Below the pieces are notes generated by a model that worked only from the letters and a program-made list of their open reading frames with translations, was not told the DNA's origin and ran no database searches. Position numbers and translations under genes: made by a program. A DNA stretch of 64,000 bases. Source: Desmonostoc geniculatum HA4340-LM1. GTDB taxonomy: Bacteria > Cyanobacteriota > Cyanobacteriia > Cyanobacteriales > Nostocaceae. The stretch covers positions 1 through 64,000 of the forward strand of contig JAHHHB010000002.1 of assembly GCA_019359545.1 (NCBI GenBank), given 5' to 3'. The number at the start of each line of letters is the position of its first letter. Within the stretch, counting starts at the first letter, position 1. Positions 26,523 through 35,590 of the stretch are shown in pieces.

Positions 26523-27785
26523 ATGCTCAATTCTGAAACTCAAAAAGACCTTCGTCATAATTTTACTGTTAATGTTGTTGAGAGTGGATTTTTTGGTTTA
26601 GGAAGTGGTTTTGCATCGTATATCACTATAATTCCTCTATTTGTTAGCGGTTTTACCAATTCTGCGTTGCTTATCGGTCTGATACCAGCTATTCCGCGTT
26701 TAGGTTGGCAACTACCTCAGCTATTAATTGCTGATAAAGTAGCTCGACTAAAGTATTACAAATCGACTGTAATGTTGTTGACAATTCACCAGAAACTTCC
26801 TTTTCTGGGATTAGCACTGGTTGCTTTGTTACAGTTACAACTCAATAGCCAAACTATCTTAGAGCTAACATTTGCCATACTCATTTGGCAGGGACTAGGC
26901 AGCGGATTTAGTGCTATTGCTTGGCAAAGCATGGTTGCTAAAATTGTTCCCTCCGGAAAGCTTGGTATTTTTTACGGTTCTCTAGCATCGGCTGGTAATC
27001 TGATGAGCATTTGTGGTGCTTTGATAGCTGGTTTACTGTTAAAGGAAATTGCCCAACCATTTAATTTTGCTGTTTGTTTTTTGTGTGCGAGTTTTGCGAT
27101 GGCTTTCTCTTGGTTTTTTATGTCTAGGACGCGGGAACCAGTCAGCAACCCATCATCTACCATTGAAAGTAAACGTGAATTTTGGGACAGTCTGAGTGTG
27201 ATTCTCAGGTGCGATCGCAATTTCCGTTCTTTTGTGATTGCACGTCTGCTTTCACAATTAGCTCTGATGCCACTTCCCTTTTATACACTGTATGCCGTAC
27301 ATCAATATGGGATGCCAGAAGCATCTGTTGGGTTAATTACTGGTGTGTTGATGGTGACGCAAACTATTTCTGGATTGGTTTTGGGTTGGGTAGGCGATCG
27401 CTGGGGTAACAAGTTAGTCTTGGAAACTGGTTCTGTTGCCTGTGCTATCAGTTCCGTCATAGCTGGGCTAGCACCAAATGTAAACTGGTTTTACTTGGTG
27501 TTTGTCGGAGCGGGAATAGGTGCGATCGCTCTACAAAATATTGCTGCGGTAATGACCTTAGAGTTTGGCAACCAGCGCCAACGACCAGCCTATATTGGTC
27601 TTGGCAATACCCTTGTCGCTCCTGCCACTATCATTGCTCCCATAGTAGGTGGATGGATAGCGGACAATATTGACTATCAAACTACCTTCTGGGTGGCGGC
27701 TATGGGTGGATTACTGACAGCATTGCTTTTGCACGTAGGAGTGCGCGATCCACGCTATCTTCAACAAAATTTTAGTAACAATTGA
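26523..27785 (+). CDS. Major facilitator superfamily transporter
   Basis: A 420-aa integral membrane protein with the hydrophobic profile of about 12 helices in two halves. The N-terminal half includes GLGSGFASYITIIPLFVSGF and the region around LIADKVARLKYYKSTVML. The central loop is polar (SRTREPVSNPSSTIESKREF). The second half carries the MFS loop motif VLGWVGDRWGNKLVLE, a G-x-x-x-D-R-x-G-R/K pattern, and SVACAISSVIAGLAPNVNWF. The substrate cannot be predicted. It stands alone, flanked by interspersed repeats on both sides. Confidence 0.85.
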   Translation: MLNSETQKDLRHNFTVNVVESGFFGLGSGFASYITIIPLFVSGFTNSALLIGLIPAIPRLGWQLPQLLIADKVARLKYYKSTVMLLTIHQKLPFLGLALVALLQLQLNSQTILELTFAILIWQGLGSGFSAIAWQSMVAKIVPSGKLGIFYGSLASAGNLMSICGALIAGLLLKEIAQPFNFAVCFLCASFAMAFSWFFMSRTREPVSNPSSTIESKREFWDSLSVILRCDRNFRSFVIARLLSQLALMPLPFYTLYAVHQYGMPEASVGLITGVLMVTQTISGLVLGWVGDRWGNKLVLETGSVACAISSVIAGLAPNVNWFYLVFVGAGIGAIALQNIAAVMTLEFGNQRQRPAYIGLGNTLVAPATIIAPIVGGWIADNIDYQTTFWVAAMGGLLTALLLHVGVRDPRYLQQNFSNN

Positions 27786-28211
27786 GTACGGTAGCACAGC
27801 TGTGCATTGGCGTCAACTTAACGTGAAACCCTTCATTCACTTACGGTTACTCACCGCGTCACCCCACCCTAACCCTCCCCGATGTATTGGGGAGGGAACC
27901 GGATTTCTTTTTCCCCCCTTTCCAAGGCAGGGCTGTTTCATTCCCTAAAATGGTTAAAATTGCAAGGGTCAAAGAAATCAAAATTTAGGGCAAGCGTACA
28001 ATTAGGGCAAAAAATTTTGCGTCTTCAAGCCCAAATAATGTTGTTTTTCTTTGCGCCTTTGCGTCTTTGCGTGAGAATATCCCCTTGACAAATCTCACAG
28101 ACTAGCGAATGAAACGGCCCTGCTTTCCAAGGGGGGATTAAGGGGGGTAAAAGGTATGTGGGACAAGCGTTTGAGCTTAAGTTGACACCTATGAAAGCTG
28201 TGCTACCCTAC
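27786..28211. repeat. Nested inverted-repeat locus
   Basis: The outer arms are 27786-27821 and 28177-28211. Each carries ggtagcacagct and, further in, gtcaacttaa in inverted orientation. Inside lies a cccc/gggg-rich repeat (near 27,865-27,920 and 28,131-28,150), which itself has been split by a 197-bp element at 27927-28123. This makes three layers of mobile or repetitive sequence. Confidence 0.7.
27927..28123. mobile_element. Non-autonomous element, copy A (8-bp target duplication)
   Basis: Terminal inverted repeats gcagggctgtttcattc and gaatgaaacggccctgc differ at one of 17 positions. It is flanked by an exact 8-bp duplication, tttccaag (27919-27926 and 28124-28131). The 197-bp interior has no gene and includes the common tttgcgcctttgcgtctttg sequence. 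A second copy, with a different interior and another 8-bp duplication, is at 33605-33972. Confidence 0.88.
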
Positions 28212-28256
28212 AGGCGATCGATGTGTTGCAAAGATTGTTTGAATTGCTACAAGCAT

Positions 28257-29759
28257 CTAATCCATCCAAGCAAGAGTACGTTTCACTGCCTTTTGCCAAG
28301 TAGCAAAATTCGAGAAATCGCTCCTTGGCTCAAATACACTCTGCCTTTGCTGCACCAATGCTTCATAGTCCTCCCAAAATCCCACAGCTAAACCTGCTGC
28401 GAATGCTGCACCCTGAACGGTAGTATCACGCACAATCGGACGTTCCACCGGAATACCTAAGACATCCGCCTGAAACTGCATCAAAAAATTATTCTCGCAA
28501 GCACCACCATCTACCGTTAACCGCGCAACAGGTGTACTGCTAGATGCATTTATCGCCTGGACTACCTCCACAACTTGGTAAGCGATCGCCTCCAATACAG
28601 CCCGTACTAAATGTTCTGGTTGTACACTGGCGGTAATGCCGAAAAAAGCTCCCCTAGCGCTCATATCCCAATAAGGTGCGCCGAGTCCACTAAATGCAGG
28701 TACAAAATATACATCGCCACTATCTGTGACTCGATTCGCCATTGCTTCAGTTTCAGCCGCAGTTTTAATCAGCTTCAAGCTATCGCGCAACCATTGGATA
28801 CAAGCACCACTAGTAAACATACTGCCTTCCAAAGCATAGCCGACATCCAAAGCTCCGTTTGGATTCCTTTGTGTCCATGCCACTGTGGAAATAAGTTGTT
28901 GGGGCGATCGCACAATTTCAGAGCCAGTATGAGCTACCAAAAAGCTACCAGTGCCGTAGGTGCATTTCATCAAACCGGGGCGATCGCAACCATGACCAAA
29001 CAAAGCAGCTTGTTGATCTCCCAAAATCGCAGTGATGGGAATTTCCGCACCCAACAAAGTAGCATCAGTAACTCCGAATACCCCTAAACTCGGCTGAATT
29101 TGGGGCAGGATATGAGCCGGAATCTGGAACATTTCTAGGAGAATCTCATCCCACTCACAGGTTTTGAGATTCATTAACATTGTGCGGCTGGCGTTGCTGT
29201 GGTCGGTAGCATGGACTTTTCCACCCGTGAGCTTCCACAGCACCCAAGTATCAATGGTACCTGCTAAAACATTGCTGAGGTCAACATCTGTAAACTTGTC
29301 CAATAGCCATCTGAGCTTAGTTGCAGAAAAATAGGCATCGATAATTAATCCGGTGCGATCGTAAATTTCTGGAGCATAACCTTGCTCTTGTAACTTCTGA
29401 CACAATGGAGCAGTGCGCCGGTCTTGCCAAACGATCGCTTTATGGAGTGGTTTACCTGTAGTTTTGTCCCAAATCAAACAGGTTTCACGCTGTACAGTTA
29501 ATCCTAACGCAGCGATCGCTGAGGGAGTAATTTTGGCATTGGCAATTGCGGTTTCCATCACCCAACACGTATCCTGCCAGATTTGCTCAGGGTCATGTTC
29601 TAACCATCCCGGCTGCGGATAATACTGAGTCAGTTCTTTGTATGCCTGTCCGACAATCTTACCTTGTGCATTAAACACAAAAGCGCGATCGCCGGTAGTA
29701 CCCAAGTCCAGTGCCAAGATGTAGCCCGATGATGGAGTTGTGCTGCCAACTGTGTCCAT
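28257..29759 (-). CDS. glpK: Glycerol kinase
   Basis: A 500-aa FGGY-family kinase that phosphorylates glycerol to glycerol 3-phosphate with ATP in the cytoplasm. Visible motifs are the N-terminal phosphate-binding YILALDLGTTGDRAFVFN, the substrate loop GLTVQRETCLIWDKTTGKPL with VWQDRRT, and GDQQAALFGHGCDRPGL. The FGGY core follows as TYGTGSFLVAH, FSGLGAPYWDMSARGAFFGI and RLTVDGGACENNFLMQFQAD. The ALDLGTT start, in place of the more usual ALDQGTTSSR of GlpK, is a small departure. The ATG at 29759 is preferred to the TTG at 29771. No glpF or glpD is nearby. Confidence 0.9.
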   Translation of the reverse strand: MDTVGSTTPSSGYILALDLGTTGDRAFVFNAQGKIVGQAYKELTQYYPQPGWLEHDPEQIWQDTCWVMETAIANAKITPSAIAALGLTVQRETCLIWDKTTGKPLHKAIVWQDRRTAPLCQKLQEQGYAPEIYDRTGLIIDAYFSATKLRWLLDKFTDVDLSNVLAGTIDTWVLWKLTGGKVHATDHSNASRTMLMNLKTCEWDEILLEMFQIPAHILPQIQPSLGVFGVTDATLLGAEIPITAILGDQQAALFGHGCDRPGLMKCTYGTGSFLVAHTGSEIVRSPQQLISTVAWTQRNPNGALDVGYALEGSMFTSGACIQWLRDSLKLIKTAAETEAMANRVTDSGDVYFVPAFSGLGAPYWDMSARGAFFGITASVQPEHLVRAVLEAIAYQVVEVVQAINASSSTPVARLTVDGGACENNFLMQFQADVLGIPVERPIVRDTTVQGAAFAAGLAVGFWEDYEALVQQRQSVFEPRSDFSNFATWQKAVKRTLAWMD

Positions 29760-30098
29760 AGCCGCTTTCAATGATACTTACCAATATCCGTCAAACCAGA
29801 TATACATTATTTTGCGTCCAGCTGACCAAGCAACTCAACTATCTACATAGATACCAAAATTACCTCCCCAACTTTTATAAAAATTAAAAGCAAAAAATAT
29901 GGAAACAGAGACTAACCAATTGTAGTAATACAACAACCCTAAATTATTTGTGAACACTCAATATTTCTCCCATCTTTCCTCTCTGCGCCTCTGCGTGACG
30001 CCACTTGCTTCAAGTCGGGGAACCCGCCCAATGCAGTGGCTCCTCTGCGTGAGAGTTCACACTCAAAATAGGATAACTTTATTCAAGGTTCCATCAAA
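29760..30098. other. Divergent intergenic region
   Basis: A 339-bp gap holding the glpK and secreted-protein promoters. From 29,975 to 30,050 it carries a common interspersed repeat (ctctgcgcctctgcgtgacg, then a second ctctgcgtgagag). No gene was seen. Confidence 0.4.
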
Positions 30099-31091
30099 AT
30101 GAAATTACAAAACTACAACAAATTTGCAACTTTACTCAGCGTAGGATGGATGTTATCTAATTTTGCTGCTGCTTATGCTGCTGATAACTTGCAAATAGCA
30201 AATACCTGGAGCAACAATACCAGAAATCCAAATCTTCTCAATCTTGCATCCAATCCCATACCCCAACCAAAACTAGTTTTTATTGGCACAGAACCATATA
30301 CAGTCTCAGGCAAAAACTTTCAAAGATATAAATTATCAGTAGCCAACTGGAATGCATTTCCTAACAACTTATTTACCAAAGCTCCAGATTTACCTCCTTG
30401 CGGACAAAACAGTAACTCATCTAGGACTTGGGTCAATATTTATAATGGTCAAAACAACCAACGAATTTACGGATTTTGTGCATTTTCCTCCTCTGAAAAC
30501 TTAAACTCTCTTTGGTTTGCAGTTGAACAAGGTCAAACACCTCCCCAATCTGTATATATCATTTTAAAAGATAGAAAAACTAACAAAGAATATCGCTCTA
30601 ACCTACTTTCATTAACACAAGAAACACAAGCAGTTAAAGAAGACTGTATCGCTTTTAATCCCAATAATATTAGTGTTAATCAAGTTAGCGATCGCTGGAA
30701 AATAGTTGAGAACGGCAATCACTGGATGTTTGATTTTGGTAATAAAAAAGATGAAGCGACACGTGCTTTCAAAATTATCAATCACTATGGCATGAACAAA
30801 TCCTGTTTTGTTGGACGACCACAACCATCCTTCCAATATCTACTAGTAAATAATAGCGCTCCTTCTGGTTCACTACAAGGCGAAGATTGTATATCTTTTA
30901 ATCCTGCCACCACAACCGTTAATCGCATAAATAATCGCTGGAAAATTGTAGATGGTAACCACTGGATGTTTGATTTTGGTAATAATAAATCTGAAGCAAC
31001 AACATCATTAGCGATTATCAAAAAATATAACTTTACCCATTCTTGCTTTGTTGGTAGACCCGATCCGAGTTTTACCTACCTGCGCCGATAA
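30099..31091 (+). CDS. Exported protein with a duplicated 70-residue domain
   Basis: 330 aa. A signal peptide (FATLLSVGWMLSNFAAAYA) precedes a roughly 120-residue N-terminal domain (LVFIGTEPYTVSGKNFQRYK, then CGQNSNSSRTWVNIYNGQN). Two copies of a compact domain follow, at about residues 181-250 and 262-330. Each has DCI-FNP, RWKIV, G-N-HWMFDFGN, EAT and SCFVGRP-PSF. Each copy has paired Cys that could form a disulphide. This repeat unit is seen at the end of various secreted bacterial proteins, but its function is unknown to me. Expected location is the periplasm or outside. The gene converges with the PAS-CRP regulator gene across a hairpin. Confidence 0.75.
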   Translation: MKLQNYNKFATLLSVGWMLSNFAAAYAADNLQIANTWSNNTRNPNLLNLASNPIPQPKLVFIGTEPYTVSGKNFQRYKLSVANWNAFPNNLFTKAPDLPPCGQNSNSSRTWVNIYNGQNNQRIYGFCAFSSSENLNSLWFAVEQGQTPPQSVYIILKDRKTNKEYRSNLLSLTQETQAVKEDCIAFNPNNISVNQVSDRWKIVENGNHWMFDFGNKKDEATRAFKIINHYGMNKSCFVGRPQPSFQYLLVNNSAPSGSLQGEDCISFNPATTTVNRINNRWKIVDGNHWMFDFGNNKSEATTSLAIIKKYNFTHSCFVGRPDPSFTYLRR

Positions 31092-31096
31092 AAAAT

Positions 31097-31122
31097 TAGG
31101 GTAGCACATGTGTGCTACCCTA
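31097..31122. terminator. Hairpin between convergent genes
   Basis: Perfect 12-bp stem tagggtagcaca/tgtgctacccta with a 2-nt loop. It lies 6 nt after the upstream stop codon and 34 nt from the stop of the opposing gene, so it may end transcription from either side. It belongs to the same repeat family as the arms at 26202, 27786 and 28177. Confidence 0.6.
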
Positions 31123-31155
31123 CAAATTTCTGGATCTCACAAAAGCGATAAAGAA

Positions 31156-32328
31156 TTAATCTAAATTTTTCAAAACAATATGTTTTTTTAAATCAAAATC
31201 AATTACACCTTGTTCTTGTAATTTGCCCATCAATCGTGTAATTGTTACCCTCGTAGTACAACAAGCACTAGCAATATCTTCATGAGTTAAACGAACACTT
31301 AAGCGAGTTCCCTCTGGTACAGTTTCACCGATTTCGCGTTTCAAAAGTTTTAATAAATAGTGTAGGCGTTCCTGTACCCGTCGTCTTCCAGAAATAACTA
31401 AAAAAGATTCTGTTTGCTGTAACCGCTGATTAATTTTTGGTAAAAAAGTATGACTCAGACTTGGAGAAGCTGCTACTTCTGCTGCGTAAATTGACACCAA
31501 CTCAACATCACAAAGGGCTACTGCTTGGTAAATATTTAGAGAAGTCAAACTAGTACCAAAAACCATTTCTGCTGTTGCCAACCCTAATAGTACTTCTTCG
31601 CCGGTTTCGCAGTAAGTACTTAGCTTGACCAAACCTTGGCAAACATACCAAATTACTAGTGGGTTAAGAGGGATAGTTTCTCCTTTAGAATATTTATGCA
31701 CCGGATGACCAGGAAACAGGTCGCTGGTATTATTCTTGACTACTGTTGATTCTAAAGGTTGACGTTCAGAAATATCACGTAGCATCCAGCGCAAAGAAGT
31801 TGCTTTCCCCTGCGAATTAGGGACAACAAGCACTGTTAAAGCTGCATCAAACAACTCGCCATGACTTTGTTGCAAATGTATTAATAACTCTTTACCTCTG
31901 ACTGATTGGGATAGTTGGATAAGTTCATTGCGAATTTTTTGACGTTCTTCTAGAGGGACAAAATTAATCATTGATTTGCCCACTAGAAAATGCTTTGAAA
32001 CATTAAACAACTTAGCTGCTGTGTGGTTAGCTTCTTGAATGATACCTTCTATATTAGTCACTAAATAGCCATCTGGCGCCAACTCGAATAAATTTTGGTA
32101 GTGTTGGCATTCTGCTTCTAGCCAATTCCGTGTTTGTATTAGTTCTTCGTTTTGTTGATACAATTCCTCTGCTGCTAACTGCACTATCTTTGAGGTGTTA
32201 TAGAGTTCCTTAAAAGCCTGTGGCAGAAGATCTGGTGGAATCCAAGGCAAGACACTAGCAGTTTGGTATAAATCTGCTAAACGCTTGTGCAATACTTCTG
32301 CGCGTTGGATAAATTTTTCTATGTTCAC
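31156..32328 (-). CDS. PAS domain-CRP/FNR fusion regulator
   Basis: 390 aa. A helical N-terminal part (VLHKRLADLYQTASVL and a coiled-coil-like EELYQQNEELIQTRNWLEAE) leads to a PAS domain at about 77-190 (LFELAPDGYLVTNIEGIIQE, SLRWMLRDISERQ). A cyclic-nucleotide-type beta domain follows at about 200-310 (HPVHKYSKGETIPLNPLVIW, AEMVFGTSLTSLNIYQAVAL). A CRP-type winged helix ends the protein (RLTHEDIASACCTTRVTITR, then LMGKLQEQGVIDFDLKKHIV). The recognition helix is CCTTRVTITRLMGKL. The effector-binding pocket is not clearly that of cAMP. The PAS domain probably senses a second signal. It starts with ATG after TAAGGTGAAC. Confidence 0.85.
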   Translation of the reverse strand: MNIEKFIQRAEVLHKRLADLYQTASVLPWIPPDLLPQAFKELYNTSKIVQLAAEELYQQNEELIQTRNWLEAECQHYQNLFELAPDGYLVTNIEGIIQEANHTAAKLFNVSKHFLVGKSMINFVPLEERQKIRNELIQLSQSVRGKELLIHLQQSHGELFDAALTVLVVPNSQGKATSLRWMLRDISERQPLESTVVKNNTSDLFPGHPVHKYSKGETIPLNPLVIWYVCQGLVKLSTYCETGEEVLLGLATAEMVFGTSLTSLNIYQAVALCDVELVSIYAAEVAASPSLSHTFLPKINQRLQQTESFLVISGRRRVQERLHYLLKLLKREIGETVPEGTRLSVRLTHEDIASACCTTRVTITRLMGKLQEQGVIDFDLKKHIVLKNLD

Positions 32329-33604
32329 CTTAAATTCCCGCTACTTACTTGCAGAGGTTGAGCAAAAAAATCTATTAGGTAAAGACTTGGAAAATTGCAG
32401 CATTTATGATTTTGTTGAGTGATAAATTTAAATTTCATGAAGCTGCAATTGTTCTTCCATTTAATTTATAACAATACCTTGAATAAAGGTTTCCGACAAT
32501 TTTTGTCTGAAAATATTACAGGTCATTCAGTTTTTTAAATGACACACATCACAATTAGGTCTAGATATTCAATTTATATTGCATTTACAAATTGCTTACT
32601 AATCATTAATATTTTTGGTAGACGTAGACTTTTCCAGCCTACATGGTATAGCATTTTGCTAAGTATTACTTCTACCTTTAGTAGTAGAATTCGGTAAACT
32701 CAGTTAAATACGAATTTGTAAATCAACTGATTAGACAGTCAAAATTATGGCTAGGAGATAAATTAGATTGGACAGGACACTCCGAAAAAGTCGATTTCAA
32801 CCTTAAGTTATCGAACAGAATTCAGGAGTCAGGAGTCAGAATTCAGCAATGTTTTTTGTATGACTGGCGGATAGCGTAGCGTAAAGCCTCCTCCTTTGGA
32901 GACGCCCTCGCGTTCGGCATGGCAACGCTATGAGCGAGTAATCGAGCGTCTGAATAATCAGCGTTTTTGCACCCCCACCAAATTTTCAATTTGGTGGTCT
33001 TCAATCAGTCGCGGGTCTGAATCCCCGACTGATAGCGACGCAGAAAGCGAGTATTTTCGAGTCGCGTCAAGATTGCTGACTCCTGAATTCTGACTTCTGA
33101 ATTCTTCTTCAACACTGTTGTTTAATGCGCTTTGTCACTCCTTTAATAATTGAGTATTAATGATAATTGTTTCCATTATTACCAAACTTCCATCACAAGA
33201 ATCAAGCCACTACTACCAAAGGTATATAATCTAAGTTAAGTTTATTTGTGTTCCTCGATACTTTTTATATCAATAAATTATCGACAGATATCGTTCTGAT
33301 ACAAACAAAAGTAAGACTACAGAGAACAAGCAATAGTCGAACTACCACACCTTCAATAAAATAGGTGTTATGATCTCAGAAAAATTGTATAGAAAGACAC
33401 GCACAAACTTAACAATTATCCGCTTCTTTAGTTAGAGGATAAATGAACTACTAAGCTGGTGTAATTTAACAATGCGTAACAGCTTATCAACGCGCAAGTT
33501 ATTAGGAGTGATAGATGAGGTGTAAATAATATCAAATCTTGTCACTCCTTTTTATCTCTTTTTATTACTCATCAAAGACCTAAACCCCTTACCCCCTTAC
33601 CGAT
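32329..33604. other. Gene-free, repeat-rich region
   Basis: No gene is supported here. Near 32,820-33,105 an inverted pair of ggagtcagaattcag-type repeats surrounds two consecutive hairpins (stems at 32975-32984/32988-32997 and around 33005-33032). The reading frame at 32896-33093 runs through these repeats and is not considered real. Confidence 0.45.
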
Positions 33605-33972
33605 GCAGGGCTGATTCATTCCCCAAAGAGCTTTAAAAATCAAGGGTTCTAGCGATTAAAAATTAGTTATTTTGTTACAGGCGTGCGGATGAAACCAACT
33701 ATTTTAAGTAGAACGACTTGAAAAAACCAAACTATGTTCAGTAATGTAAAAACTTTGGTATTTAGTTCGTAGTAAGGACTTCAGTCCTTATTAGAGGACT
33801 AAAGTCCTCTCTGCGAGACGCTACGCGAACACTACAAACCTTTAATTATTTACACCGTTCTACTTACTGATATTTCAGTGCTTAAATGTTCATATCTTCG
33901 TTACGCTTACTTACAATTTTCTTGCTAACCATCTTGACAAATCCTGTTTGAAATGGAATGAAACAGCCCTGC
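33605..33972. mobile_element. Non-autonomous element, copy B (8-bp target duplication)
   Basis: Terminal inverted repeats gcagggctgattcattc and gaatgaaacagccctgc differ at one of 17 positions. The flanking duplication is ttaccgat (33597-33604 and 33973-33980). The 368-bp interior differs from copy A except near the right end (cttgacaaatc), and holds an additional stem aaggacttcagtcctt with aggactaaagtcct. The target is an interspersed repeat, as for copy A. Confidence 0.88.
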
Positions 33973-33980
33973 TTACCGAT

Positions 33981-34347
33981 GCGGGAAGGGGGAATTCAAA
34001 GCCTCTCTCGGCATCGAGGAGAGATTTGGAGAGGGGTTTTTAGTATACTTTATGACTTTTCAAACATCCTTTCATCAATTTTTCTTAATCTAGGTAGTTC
34101 TAAGGACGCCTCCACCGACTTAAAATAAGTGGCGTTTTAGGAACCTAGCAAGATCCTGTAGGATAACCCAACACTCAGAGATGTCCGTCTAATCACTTAT
34201 CAAAAAAAATTCTCTGCATCCCCGCGTCAGTCTAAATGATAAGTATTCAACAGCACATAATACAACTAACTAGATGTACTTAATATTACTAATTACGGAA
34301 ACTTTGTGATATCTTGTCATTTTAGACATCTTAACTACATCAATTCA
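33981..34347. other. Intergenic region before the exported gene
   Basis: It contains the rest of the interspersed repeat that received copy B (gcgggaagggggaattcaaa, then ctctctcggcatcgaggaga). No further gene was seen. The final 90 bp are AT-rich and probably contain the promoter of the following gene. Confidence 0.4.
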
Positions 34348-35091
34348 ATGCTTTATCACCGTAAATTGCCCAAATATCTGGCATTTCTATTTTTATCAGT
34401 AGTATTGGGTGCTGATTTACCAACTACTCAAGTTTTTGCCCAAACTACTATACAGTCATCTATTGGTAAAAGTGTGACATTTACATGCAATGACACTGAG
34501 ACAACTATCAAAAATAAAAATGGCCCCAGAGTGACTGTTGGCCAAAGAACCATCTACATTGGTTATCAGCAAGTATCATCTCAAAACAAAGACCCTCGCA
34601 TCATTAGTTTTCAGAATGGCCTGAAGAAATGGTGTCGTACTGATTACGAAACAACCAATGATGATGGTACAGGCTATGGATTACTTTGGGATGGAGGAAA
34701 CGTTTTGTATGGCGTTTTCTCTTCCACTGGTAGCCAGCCTGGTAATGATTTTCGACGCTTTGCTATTGGTCGTTGGCTACCTAGTTATGGCAGTGGTGGC
34801 GGTCCGAAAGTCGCAGTTATAGCAAAAATTAATCCAGAAAATGGTAGCGTTTACTATGCCACATTTCTGACTGCGAAAAAGGCTAATGATGGTAAAACAA
34901 ATTCTTTAGTTGTCACCGGATTATCATGGAATGGCGTCAATTTGACTGTCAAAGCAGATTCTTGGTGGACTCCACGTCGCGCTAATAGAAATTCTATGAC
35001 TTGTTCTGGTTCATCACCTTATAAATATACAGGTATATTCACTGGAGATTTGACAAAGGTAAACTCAGCTTCAGCAGTTACCTGTAGTTAA
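34348..35091 (+). CDS. Exported protein of unknown function
   Basis: 247 aa from the ATG at 34348. That start gives a proper signal peptide (YHRKLPKYLAFLFLSVVLG, then TTQVFAQTT); the frame could begin at 34306 but would add 14 residues ahead of it. The mature protein has four cysteines (FTCNDTET, KWCRTDYE, MTCSGSS, AVTCS), likely two disulphides, and a beta-rich sequence (GPRVTVGQRTIYIGYQQ, YGLLWDGGNVLYGVFS, VVTGLSWNGVNLTVKADSWW). It resembles small secreted beta-sandwich proteins, but no family is recognised. It is a single gene and does not overlap the following one. Confidence 0.7.
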   Translation: MLYHRKLPKYLAFLFLSVVLGADLPTTQVFAQTTIQSSIGKSVTFTCNDTETTIKNKNGPRVTVGQRTIYIGYQQVSSQNKDPRIISFQNGLKKWCRTDYETTNDDGTGYGLLWDGGNVLYGVFSSTGSQPGNDFRRFAIGRWLPSYGSGGGPKVAVIAKINPENGSVYYATFLTAKKANDGKTNSLVVTGLSWNGVNLTVKADSWWTPRRANRNSMTCSGSSPYKYTGIFTGDLTKVNSASAVTCS

Positions 35092-35172
35092 AATGACTGG
35101 AACAATTTTTTGGCGATCGCTAACTTCAGCGATCGCCCAAGTGGTGAAAATCAGTAGATTAATTTAGTTGTT

Positions 35173-35382
35173 ATGGACGATGTTCGAGAACTAATCGCTA
35201 TCCAACAAGAACTCTCAGGAATCAGCGATCGCCTGAGAAAAATTTTTCCACAAACCCATCCCCAATTTGACAGCGTGTTTGAAGACCTGGGCGCGGCTGG
35301 ATATTATATTCGTGAAGCTAGTTATCGTCTGGAATCAGTTCTTGAAACCGTGCAAGGTGATGGAGAAACTGAAGTTGAATAA
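35173..35382 (+). CDS. Small conserved-type cyanobacterial protein
   Basis: 69 aa, acidic and helical: VRELIAIQQELSGISDRLRK, then FDSVFEDLGAAGYYIREASY and LESVLETVQGD. The pattern suggests a two-helix hairpin with an amphipathic coiled-coil face. No signal peptide is present. No function is known to me. The ATG at 35173 follows a T-rich region with little Shine-Dalgarno. It ends 32 bp before the first CRISPR repeat, but nothing suggests a link with CRISPR function. Confidence 0.65.
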   Translation: MDDVRELIAIQQELSGISDRLRKIFPQTHPQFDSVFEDLGAAGYYIREASYRLESVLETVQGDGETEVE

Positions 35383-35414
35383 ATAGAGGCGATCGCAGAA
35401 GTTTTGCAATCGAG

Positions 35415-35590
35415 TTTCAATCCCTAATAGGGATTAGGTGGAATTGCAATCTATCATATATGTCTGCATTGCATGTCTGCGCACTTTCAATCCCTAATAG
35501 GGATTAGGTGGAATTGCAATCCCTGGACTGCTATCAGGGTCGGATTCGTCATCCTTTCAATCCCTAATAGGGATTAGGTGGAATTGCAAT
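35415..35590. CRISPR. Mini CRISPR array, three repeats and two spacers
   Basis: Three identical 36-bp repeats occur at 35415-35450, 35485-35520 and 35555-35590. They begin tttcaatccctaataggg on the plus strand, and the complement ends ...GGGATTGAAA, as in Nostoc-type arrays. Two spacers of 34 bp lie between them (35451-35484 and 35521-35554), with unrelated sequence. The base before the repeat varies (g, c, c). No cas gene lies in the window. Transcription is more likely from the minus strand, by analogy with related arrays. Identical repeats suggest that the array is not decayed. Confidence 0.93.

Noticed and set aside
28611-29087. 158-aa frame opposite glpK
   Set aside because: Shadow of the well-supported glycerol kinase gene.
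33001-33035. tRNA-like T-arm sequence (gcgggtctgaatccccg)
   Set aside because: The rest of a cloverleaf is missing; the surrounding hairpins belong to an interspersed repeat.
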